The notes beneath the pieces were generated by a model. It did not search any database. It saw only the letters and a list, made by a program, of their open reading frames with translations, and was not told the origin of the DNA. Position numbers and translations under genes: made by a program. Below are positions 1 to 5,010 of a DNA stretch of 5,010 bases, piece after piece. Every line of letters starts with the position of its first letter. The stretch's first letter is position 1. Origin of the DNA: Candidatus Methanomethylicia archaeon (GTDB taxonomy: Archaea > Thermoproteota > Methanomethylicia > CALHIW01). The DNA lies in the NCBI GenBank assembly GCA_938030905.1, contig CALHIW010000035.1, positions 1 through 5,010 of the forward strand, read 5' to 3'.

Positions 1-63
1 ATACGACACCGAAGCCATAAGGAATAACTATTATCCATTAATGTAGAGGTAAACATACTATAA

Positions 64-366
64 ATCCTAAGAGAGGGGGAACTATATAGTATAGCATCAG
101 ATTTTAGGACTGCTATTAAAAGACTCTATAGATGGCTTAAACCTAATAAGAATAATAAGATATAAAGCCAACAATAACATACATAACAATACACCTAAAA
201 TACAGAGCTTAAAGATGAGTTCAAATTTTATAGTATAGTTAGAGAGGCTTTTATAAACTCAAGCCTTAATCTCCTATTTAAACCACTTCAAAATCTGAAT
301 CTTAATCCTCATTCTTACTGGACATTTTATTGGTGGTCTATCTTCTTTTACTTAGTTTTAAGTTAA
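64..366 (+). pseudogene. Decayed plus-strand reading frame, unrecognised (possible mobile-element gene)
   Basis: A single frame can be read from 64 to a TAA at 364-366, broken only by four TAA codons bunched at 163-198. The first piece (33 codons) contains FRTAIKRLYRWLKPNKNNK. The second (from 199, 55 codons) contains KDEFKFYSIVREAF, then LNPHSYWTFYWW, and ends in a hydrophobic stretch. Amino-acid composition in both pieces is protein-like, with charged, aromatic and aliphatic residues alternating. No start codon with a promoter is evident, and a TAA at 61-63 closes the frame on the left. The KRLYRWLK stretch faintly recalls the core-binding domain of tyrosine recombinases, and the second piece recalls transposase N-termini, but neither match is firm. 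The part near 300-366 abuts the IS630 fossil on the opposite strand. The frame could also be chance; four stops in 101 codons is not far below random expectation for this composition. Confidence 0.35.
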
Positions 367-479
367 GTCTCTTTGTTTATGTTGTTTATTGTGGCTCTTT
401 GTGTATTGTCTAGTGATGTCCTTTTAGCTCCTCAATGTTCTGGTAAAGTGGTTGGTGTAAATATTTCTATTAATTAAGA

Positions 480-960
480 TCCTTGTTGCCATGCTCTTAA
501 CCTCGTTGGGGTTAGGTGAATACTTAGCAGGTAGAGCTTATCTTATCCTGGTGTTTTCCAAGGAATGTTTAGTCTCCCTACTTCTACAAATTTCGTATTG
601 CCCATGGTTGAGATAAGCCTCTTAAATCTATGCCTTCTCATACACCTTGTGGGCTACTCATGCTTCTTAAACTTTAGATTCTTCTAAGAATGTTAGAAAT
701 AAATCTCTCTTGAGGATGTTGGACTCTGCCATCCTACCGTGGTTGGAGCCCCCTTTGCCTACTCCTAGGTATACATTTAGATCTTATTATTGAGCTTAAG
801 CCAACTTCATCCTCAAGGATTACTTTAACCTCTTTTCAAGAGCTGAAAACATTTTTTCCAATTCTCCCAGCCTTCTCACCATAGTCTGGGTCTAAATCCC
901 TAATAGTCTTAGTATCTTATATATGATTCCAAGTTCTATCACGGTATTTTGCCAGAATAC
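480..960 (-). pseudogene. IS630-family (DDE, Tc1/mariner-like) transposase, decayed
   Basis: This is the remnant of a cut-and-paste transposase of the IS630 group. Read on the minus strand, 893-779 gives DLDPDYGEKAGRIGKNVFSS, a TGA, then KEVKVILEDEVGLSSII. The EDE stretch is the usual site of the first catalytic Asp (codon 811-809). At 605-588 the reading is MGNTKF, which fits the family's DNA(R/K)-(F/I)-H block with the second catalytic Asp changed to Gly (codon 602-600). At 534-499 the reading is LPAKYSPNPNEV, the classic LPxYSPxLNPxE block, with the Glu kept (codon 504-502). The gap between the second and third catalytic positions is about 33 codons, close to the family's DD34E spacing. 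The three blocks lie in three different frames, so at least two frameshifts have occurred, together with stops and the Asp loss. The N-terminal helix-turn-helix part is not clear upstream of 960, and I could not find terminal inverted repeats. Confidence 0.82.
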
Positions 961-1041
961 GACTTGAATTAATGAAGATAAACCATAATAATATGATTTA
1001 TCAACTCATAACAGTAGATACAACTTGAGTTAATGAGGTTA
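957..1041 (+). repeat. Imperfect direct repeat, 24 nt, 61-nt period
   Basis: ATACGACTTGAATTAATGAA at 957-976 (repeat unit 957-980) recurs as ATACAACTTGAGTTAATGAG at 1018-1037 (unit 1018-1041). The two units match at 20 of 24 positions. Between them is an AT-rich 37-nt stretch. They sit at the upstream end of the IS630 fossil. They could be a duplicated transposase-binding or end sequence, a decayed two-unit repeat array, or chance in AT-rich DNA. I see no convincing third unit at the same spacing. Confidence 0.5.
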
Positions 1042-1380
1042 TTCATCCAACGCACATCATACAATGTAATTGAAGAAATAGGATCCAACACTAATCAGTA
1101 ACTACTCAAAAGGTAAGTAGACAAGATGAAACATACATGTTAACAGCTACGGGAGTGTATGTAGCATAAATAAGACAACTTCAATACATAGAGGAATATT
1201 AAAGACAATATGAAACATTCAAATAAACTGCAATAACACCTGCAACCAATTACATAACTCCTATCTGTATAAAGAAATCCTCTATGCTGATCAAATATAG
1301 TAGGTTTTAATCATTATAGTTGTTAGATCTTAGGGAACTGAAGTAATCCTGCTACAATAATGCTTGACAATTCCAACACT
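1042..1380. other. Gene-free A+C-rich spacer
   Basis: No convincing gene on either strand. The plus strand is A+C-rich (44 of 60 bases in 1201-1260) and is dense in stops. The minus strand has a 57-codon open stretch without a start codon, ending at a TAA near 1143. It is rich in Cys, Leu, Tyr and Phe, as expected from T/G-rich DNA read as protein, so I do not call it. This block lies directly upstream of the promoter region of the zinc-ribbon gene. Confidence 0.6.
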
Positions 1381-1385
1381 TAATT

Positions 1386-1462
1386 GGAAAAGTTTATAAT
1401 ACTATTGTAGTTATAGTATATGTAATTATATATAGTTATATTGTGTAGTGGGTTAAACTTAA
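1386..1462 (+). promoter_or_regulatory. Probable archaeal promoter region of the zinc-ribbon gene
   Basis: Two candidates fit archaeal promoter rules. GGAAAAG at 1386-1392 followed by TTTATAAT at 1393-1400 looks like a BRE plus TATA box; it would start RNA near 1424 and give a leader of roughly 60 nt. TTAAACTTAA at 1453-1462 is centred about 29 nt before the ATG at 1487 and would give a leaderless or nearly leaderless mRNA. The stretch 1424-1441 is also very AT-rich (TATATATA). No Shine-Dalgarno-like purine run lies before the ATG, which favours the second candidate, although the first has the better BRE/TATA shape. Confidence 0.4.
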
Positions 1463-1486
1463 TTAGCAAAATAGCTAAGTGTAAGT

Positions 1487-2887
1487 ATGTATGATGATGG
1501 CAGTCATATATATGGACAAGTACATAAATTACTATCCTCATTAATTGATTTTAGTAATGAATTAGATATTAACTTACTTAATTCAAACCGTATAATTGAC
1601 ATATATGTAAAATTATTTAAAAATCTCGAGTTACTTCAAGTTGCAAAAAATAAATTACTTAGATATCATATACTTATGTATAAATTCATGGCAAATCATG
1701 AAAACTACAATGAGTATAAACATGACATATACTCTTATAAAAGTTTTATCCGGTCAAGACAATTAACTAGAAAAGCTAATATAGACAGAATTCGCTGTGC
1801 AATAGCCTCACATAAAATAGCTATAGGCCATATTAATGAAAACTACGGGGTGAGATGTAGTAATCAGAAGTGTAGATTTTCATCAAGGTTAGAGGTATTT
1901 TTAAAAACTAATAAATGTCCTAAATGTGGCTCTCTCTTAAATATTATTGAAAATCCAAAAAGTGTTTCTAGGATTGATATCATTAAATATTTACCATATA
2001 GTGGCAATTATCTTGATGTTGTAACTAAATTTAATCCTTATCAGCGATGGGCATACAGTGAAATTTTAAGGCTTCTAAAACTTGAGGAGCGAAAAGTATT
2101 TACATCAGCCTCCATTATTTTAAAAATAATTGAAAATGGAAGAGCTATAAGGAAGCGCATCAAAGTAGAGCTTGAAAGAAAGGATTTTAGGTTATGTGAG
2201 GAGAAAATCACTGAACTCTTTGGTCAGAATGCCAGGATAGAGAAGATTATGTGGCATAAATCCAAGCCTATACTAATAAATGATAAATATGTCCGTCAAT
2301 CCCTTGCAATAGCTTATGTTAGGTTTGCTGATGTCTTGTTATCAAAGTATAACATTACAATTAAAGATATTTATAAAGAATTTCCAATATATCTAATCTC
2401 TTATGATTTATCTCTATTCTTACTTATGAAAACGGAGTATGAAAGATCAACCTCAATAGGCCCATTTCCGCACATGATGTCAAGACCATCTATTAATCAA
2501 ATCAAAAAATTAACCTCAGTACTTAAATGGTCTGATGTTGCTATCATTGCTAGTAATCTGGGTATATGTAAACAGAAATTAACTCAGCAATCTATAGTGC
2601 TAAAAGAAATTATGGAGAAACTGTTAAAAGGAAGCAGTAGTATATTTGGTATTGTATCGTCAACTGCTATAGCAGCAGCATTGGTATATCTAACAAGTAA
2701 TCTTAGTCTTAGCCATGTTTCAGATATGTTTAATGAAAGTATAGCAACAGTCATGAATGCTTTAACAAGACTTAAAATTTATGGAATTGAAAAATACTTG
2801 ACAGAGGAACAAAGATCCAAATTAAATGTAGTACCTGAAGCTGAATCAGAGAGAGCAAAGTTATTTCTAAAAAAGCTAATGTCATAA
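1487..2887 (+). CDS. DUF530-like zinc-ribbon protein with TFB/cyclin-like C-terminus
   Basis: A 466-residue, probably cytosolic protein of unknown function. Residues 1-100 are mostly charged helix. Residues 124-147 hold a zinc ribbon with the pattern CX4C-X14-CX2C (C124, C129, C144, C147; second knuckle CPKCG). Around it lie stretches that I associate from memory with archaeal DUF530: AIASHKIAIGHINENYGVRC (105-124), IDIIKYLPYSG (163-173) and WHKSKPILINDKYVR (256-270). Its length also fits that family, but no search was run. Residues 382-437 form a helical block, including TAIAAALVYLTS then SHVSDMFNESIATVMNALTR, that resembles the second cyclin repeat of archaeal TFB. A zinc ribbon followed by a cyclin-like fold hints at nucleic-acid or transcription work; this is inference. 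No signal peptide or membrane segment is evident. The start is the first ATG after an in-frame TAG at 1472-1474, with no Shine-Dalgarno sequence. The gene ends in tandem TAA codons. The 5' part is very AT-rich (10 G+C in 60 bases at 1561-1620). It stands alone, with decayed transposases on both sides. Confidence 0.9.
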   Translation: MYDDGSHIYGQVHKLLSSLIDFSNELDINLLNSNRIIDIYVKLFKNLELLQVAKNKLLRYHILMYKFMANHENYNEYKHDIYSYKSFIRSRQLTRKANIDRIRCAIASHKIAIGHINENYGVRCSNQKCRFSSRLEVFLKTNKCPKCGSLLNIIENPKSVSRIDIIKYLPYSGNYLDVVTKFNPYQRWAYSEILRLLKLEERKVFTSASIILKIIENGRAIRKRIKVELERKDFRLCEEKITELFGQNARIEKIMWHKSKPILINDKYVRQSLAIAYVRFADVLLSKYNITIKDIYKEFPIYLISYDLSLFLLMKTEYERSTSIGPFPHMMSRPSINQIKKLTSVLKWSDVAIIASNLGICKQKLTQQSIVLKEIMEKLLKGSSSIFGIVSSTAIAAALVYLTSNLSLSHVSDMFNESIATVMNALTRLKIYGIEKYLTEEQRSKLNVVPEAESERAKLFLKKLMS

Positions 2888-2963
2888 TAATCATAACCGT
2901 AGTAGTACAGAAAGGAATTTAAACATATGATACCTTACGAGAATGCTATCAAATTAAGCATCT

Positions 2964-3635
2964 TCATTGTGAGTTTAAACATTTTGTTTGGTTCTGATGC
3001 TGAGTTGCATAGAGGCTCTCCTTAAGAGCTATATAGTGCCTTACACAGTTATAGTAAGCCTTATACCCTCAGCCCCTTAAGAAATATAGGTCGAAGTATT
3101 TCAGGCAACGATTAATCTCCTGCTGAGTCTCTCCATCAAGTTGGAGACCTTGGCACTTAGACTGACTATACGATGTATTCCAAGCTCCAGATGCAACCCC
3201 AAATATCATTGGTTCCCTCAATCACAGCAGTCCTGTCTCTTAATTCTTCCCAGATACTTTAGAGAATGTATGTAACTAGAATGTTCCTGTCTAGGCTCAG
3301 CCTATAGCGAGAAGGTACCTACCCACTAGCTCCATAGCAAGCCCTACTTAAGCTTACTCATTAATCACGTTAACGCTTCTCTCATCGAGTCCCGACCTTG
3401 ACGCAGCCAGTATGCAAAGGACTTGTTGAACATAAAAGAAATACCTATTAATCTATTTCCAGTAGCCTCACAAATTTACTCAATGAAGGGAATATAGGCT
3501 CATAACCTCTCTAAGACTCAAACCGGAGGAGTAGTAGAGGTATAGGACATAAGCCACAATGACTAGGGGCGTTCCTTCCTTTACAAAGAAAGCCAAGCTG
3601 ACGCTCAGACTAATCAGAAACAGAACTCTTAACAA
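2964..3635 (-). pseudogene. Decayed DDE-type transposase with HTH remnant (possibly IS6-like)
   Basis: Minus-strand remnant of an insertion-sequence transposase. The best-preserved piece is a 35-codon open stretch at 3587-3483 that reads TPLVIVAYVLYLYYS and then SGLSLREVMSLY, closed by TGA at 3482-3480. A hydrophobic helix followed by GLSLREV is the typical start of the helix-turn-helix of archaeal IS6-like and related transposases. Further along, 3221-3072 is open for 50 codons (contains NRCLKYFDLYFLRG), closes with TGA at 3071-3069, and continues for another 34 codons to TGA at 2966-2964 (contains VRHYIALKESLYATQ). Between these pieces the frame is lost. A neighbouring frame gives TAVIEGTNDIWGCIWSLE around 3230-3180, which could be the first-Asp region with the Asp no longer readable. 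I could not place the later catalytic residues. Base composition is unlike the genes: 27, 29 and 30 G+C per 60 bases in 3121-3180, 3181-3240 and 3361-3420. This supports an outside origin. The family is uncertain; decay is clear. Confidence 0.62.
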
Positions 3636-3667
3636 AACCCTAAGTTGACAATGTCAACTCTAGGGTT
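3636..3667. repeat. Near-perfect inverted repeat (hairpin), 15 bp arms
   Basis: AACCCTAAGTTGACA at 3636-3650 pairs with TGTCAACTCTAGGGTT at 3652-3667, with one bulged C at 3660 and a single base (A3651) at the centre. It lies just before the 5' end of the transposase fossil on the minus strand and exactly where base composition switches to the G+T-rich block. A second TAGGGTT copy follows at 3677-3683. It could be two insertion-sequence ends abutting head to head, a structured RNA or DNA element, or a terminator-like hairpin. The terminator reading is weak because no U-tract follows on either strand. Confidence 0.75.
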
Positions 3668-4008
3668 ATGCCTAGTTAGGGTTTGGATGGTTTCTTGATT
3701 TCTTGAGGTGGAATTTGTGTTTGTGGGGTTTGTTGAGTGGTATTGTATGTTTACTGTATTTATTGGGGTGTAGTGGCTTTAAGCCATTTTACTAGGTGTT
3801 GAGTAGCTGGTTCTGGGTTTGGGGTTTAGCTTCTGGATATTTAATCTGGACTTGTAGATGGGGAGTTATGGATTCATGGCTGGGCTTGGTGATCTATAAT
3901 GTAGGAGCTGTCTATGTCTAGAGGTTATAGATGAGTTTATAGCATGTTTGGGGTGAAAAATGATGTGTACAGCTTAGAGGATGTAGGCATATAATGGTAT
4001 GTCTGGAT
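3668..4008 (+). other. Gene-free G+T-rich block
   Basis: The plus strand is strongly G+T-rich (51 of 60 bases in 3721-3780) with very little C. I find no gene. One frame stays open except for TAG codons from 3649 to a TGA at 3961-3963. It has no start codon, contains six TAGs and is packed with Trp, Leu, Gly and Val, which is what GT-rich DNA gives by chance. Part of the block (about 3718-3772) resembles 4861-4915 (see findings), so it may be a dispersed repeat. Confidence 0.6.
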
Positions 4009-4029
4009 GAGTTTAACTCATGATATGAG
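4009..4029. repeat. Two overlapping short palindromes at a composition switch
   Basis: GAGTTTAACTC (4009-4019, centre T4014) overlaps CTCATGATATGAG (4017-4029, arms CTCAT/ATGAG). Each has only 5-bp arms, but the two are fused through a shared CTC. They mark the point where the plus strand changes from G+T-rich to A+C-rich. The function is unknown, and short palindromes arise easily by chance. Confidence 0.4.
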
Positions 4030-4349
4030 CTATTTAAACAATAAGGAACCATAGTGGGGCCTTTAACACTACTTATAATTCCTTAAGAGAGACATTAATA
4101 AACCCCCTACTGCACAAGCTAAACCATGCTAGATACAACATAGCTAAGAGAAACTCCAATACCATAAGAGAAAACAAATAAACTAGATTCAAAACTCATC
4201 AAAAAGATACCAATGTCCTTAACTAAATATAACCAATCATAGAATGAAAAAGCTTATATATAAAATTCACATTAAAATATGAAGGGTTCTACATGCAAAC
4301 ATGATTAAGCTTTTAGAAAAGTTTTGAGGTATATATTTCTAAAGTTCGA
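4030..4349. other. Gene-free A+C-rich spacer downstream of aIF2-beta
   Basis: No supported gene. The plus strand is A+C-rich (43 of 60 bases in 4141-4200), so the aIF2-beta transcript reading through here would be U+G-rich. An imperfect inverted repeat pairs AAGGAAccATA (4042-4052) with TATaaTTCCTT further right (~4075-4085). A small palindrome, CTTTTAGAAAAG (4310-4321), lies about 30 nt past the aIF2-beta stop and could help end its transcript, since archaeal termination favours T-rich runs; this is weak. A 26-codon minus-strand frame at 4199-4119 has no promoter or homology that I can see. Confidence 0.5.
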
Positions 4350-4763
4350 TTAAATACGCCTTAAAGATGATGATGCGCCACAGGCTCCACATACAAGATA
4401 TGTTAATCTTTCTTCCTTTTTAATAAATGTGTCTGCCTTACCACATATAGGACAAATAACATACAATTTTGTATAATCTTCTATAACTTTATTTATTGTT
4501 TGTCTACTAAACTTACCATGCAAAGTCAATCTTAAATCATCAAGATTTCCTGCCGAGCCCACCTCCTTCATAATAAATTTGGCTATATGTTTTGGCTCTC
4601 TATTTAGTCTTGTGCAGATATCCTTAAAATTGGTAATTATTGTCTTATTCCCCTCCATAATTATTTCTGACTTGGGCATTTCAAATCTTTCATATTTAAG
4701 CTGCTTATTAGGTATTTGTTTTAATGCCCTATCCAATAGCTGCTCGTATACTAATCCAGACAT
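4350..4763 (-). CDS. eif2b: Archaeal translation initiation factor 2 subunit beta (aIF2-beta)
   Basis: This 137-residue protein is the beta subunit of the archaeal heterotrimeric aIF2, which carries initiator Met-tRNA to the small ribosomal subunit as a GTP complex in the cytoplasm. The length is normal for the family. An N-terminal helix (YEQLLDRAL, 6-14), which in this family binds the gamma subunit, is followed by the conserved link RFEMPKSEI (26-34). The central alpha-beta domain includes GNKTIITNFKDICTRLNREP (38-57), the HIAKFIMKEVGSAGNLD run (59-75) and GKFSRQTI (83-90). The C-terminal zinc ribbon has C104, C107, C125 and C128 (CPICG and CGACG, CX2C-X17-CX2C). All expected parts are present, so it should be functional. 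The ATG at 4763 is the only start between an in-frame TAA (4802-4800) and the conserved N-terminus. There is no Shine-Dalgarno sequence. The MPK and CPICG blocks look more like methanogen-type (euryarchaeal) than Sulfolobus-type proteins; this is an impression. It stands alone, with no operon partners in view. Confidence 0.97.
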   Translation of the reverse strand: MSGLVYEQLLDRALKQIPNKQLKYERFEMPKSEIIMEGNKTIITNFKDICTRLNREPKHIAKFIMKEVGSAGNLDDLRLTLHGKFSRQTINKVIEDYTKLYVICPICGKADTFIKKEERLTYLVCGACGASSSLRRI

Positions 4764-4781
4764 AAATCGAAATATACTAAC

Positions 4782-4791
4782 TATATTTAAA
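4782..4791 (-). promoter_or_regulatory. TATA box of aIF2-beta, leaderless promoter
   Basis: On the minus strand TTTAAATATA is centred about 24 nt before the A of the aIF2-beta ATG, preceded by A/T-rich sequence (ATATAAAA) that could serve as BRE or as a second box. In archaea RNA usually starts ~25 nt downstream of the TATA centre, so the transcript should begin at or within a few bases of the start codon. This fits the absence of a ribosome-binding site. Confidence 0.65.
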
Positions 4792-4798
4792 ATTTTAT

Positions 4799-4844
4799 AT
4801 TAATGCATAAGATATTAAGGATACACAAAAACAATAGCATTAAT
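4799..4844. repeat. 8-bp inverted repeat upstream of the aIF2-beta promoter
   Basis: ATTAATGC (4799-4806) is mirrored by GCATTAAT (4837-4844) across 30 nt. The right arm merges with the palindrome ATTAATTAAT (4839-4848). The repeat begins just upstream of the TATA/BRE region, so it could be a two-site regulator-binding element, but at this A+T content an 8-bp match is only weak evidence. Confidence 0.35.
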
Positions 4845-4846
4845 TA

Positions 4847-4909
4847 ATGGTTTATGTATTGTTGTTGGTGTGGGTTGAGTGTGTTTAGGTATGGTTTATG
4901 TGATTGTTG
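4847..4909 (+). repeat. Direct repeat within a G+T-rich block
   Basis: ATGGTTTATGTATTGTTG (4847-4864) recurs as ATGGTTTATGTGATTGTTG (4891-4909), differing by one inserted G, with starts 44 nt apart. It lies in a G+T-rich block that runs from 4847 to at least ~4920 (53 of 60 bases in 4861-4920 are G or T). The remainder to 5010 holds no gene that I can support. A 13-codon frame starting at 4847 and ending in TAG looks like chance. Confidence 0.55.
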
Positions 4910-5010
4910 GGGCTTTGGAGAACTAGTGTATGGGGTATTAGGATTTAGTATCTTAGTAGAAATGCTACTATAGATGGTGGATATGTGATTCAGTATAGAT
5001 GATGTAGGTT

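Noticed and set aside
2..46. 14-codon plus-strand frame open to the window edge and ending in TAG, possibly the 3' end of an upstream gene
   Set aside because: Too short to judge; would need sequence to the left.
957..1270. CRISPR array
   Set aside because: Only two related units are visible, with four mismatches; later look-alikes (near 1079 and 1171) do not keep the sequence or the spacing.
1143..1316. Long open stretch on the minus strand with Cys-rich hydrophobic translation
   Set aside because: No start codon, and the composition matches translation of T/G-rich noncoding DNA.
2927..3025. 32-codon ATG-initiated plus-strand frame
   Set aside because: It overlaps the 3' part of the transposase fossil on the other strand, has no clear promoter or recognised homology, and is short enough to be chance.
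3649..3963. 105-codon plus-strand frame interrupted only by TAG, which could suggest TAG read as an amino acid (pyrrolysine)
   Set aside because: Six TAGs in 105 codons is too many, there is no start codon, the protein is dominated by Trp, Leu, Gly and Val as expected from G+T-rich DNA, and both real genes end in TAA so they say nothing for recoding. A genome-wide test of TAG inside conserved genes would settle it.
3950..4020. C/D-box-type small RNA suggested by AATGATG followed by GATG motifs
   Set aside because: No clear D box (CTGA) at the required spacing and no paired terminal stem.
4119..4199. 26-codon minus-strand frame with a hydrophobic, Ser-rich product
   Set aside because: T/G-rich DNA on that strand gives such frames easily; no promoter or family resemblance.
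4579..4803. 74-codon plus-strand open frame
   Set aside because: It lies antisense over the well-supported aIF2-beta gene and its promoter, and its Leu/Ile/Ser-rich protein is what the complement of that gene gives; a shadow.

Overview
The window looks like chromosomal DNA of an AT-rich archaeon. The clearest marker is a complete archaeal translation initiation factor 2 subunit beta (aIF2-beta, minus strand, 4350-4763). It is read from a promoter that places a TATA-like box about 24 nt before the ATG, with no Shine-Dalgarno sequence, which suggests a leaderless mRNA. The second intact gene (plus strand, 1487-2887) is a 466-residue zinc-ribbon protein. From memory it resembles the uncharacterised archaeal family DUF530, seen mainly in Euryarchaeota. 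Its last ~60 residues resemble a cyclin-like repeat of the kind found in TFB. I cannot name the species.

Layout: 1-366 carries a decayed plus-strand reading frame that I do not recognise. 480-960 is a fossil IS630-type transposase on the minus strand. 1042-1380 is A+C-rich DNA without a gene. 1386-1486 is the likely promoter region of the zinc-ribbon gene, which fills 1487-2887. 2964-3635 is a second transposase fossil on the minus strand, richer in G+C than the genes. 3636-3667 is a near-perfect hairpin. 3668-4008 is strongly G+T-rich and 4030-4349 strongly A+C-rich, with a pair of small palindromes at the switch. aIF2-beta follows, then its promoter with an 8-bp inverted repeat upstream, then another G+T-rich block to the end of the window.

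Only about 36% of the window is intact coding sequence, which is low for an archaeon. At least two and probably three degraded genes fill part of the rest, so the region reads as a graveyard of mobile elements between two stable single-gene units. The two intact genes are oriented toward each other but lie ~1.46 kb apart, with no sign of an operon. If both roles hold, they belong to the information-processing side of the cell (translation initiation; possible nucleic-acid or transcription-related role), but nothing in the sequence shows that they work together. I see no CRISPR array, tRNA, rRNA or intact mobile element.
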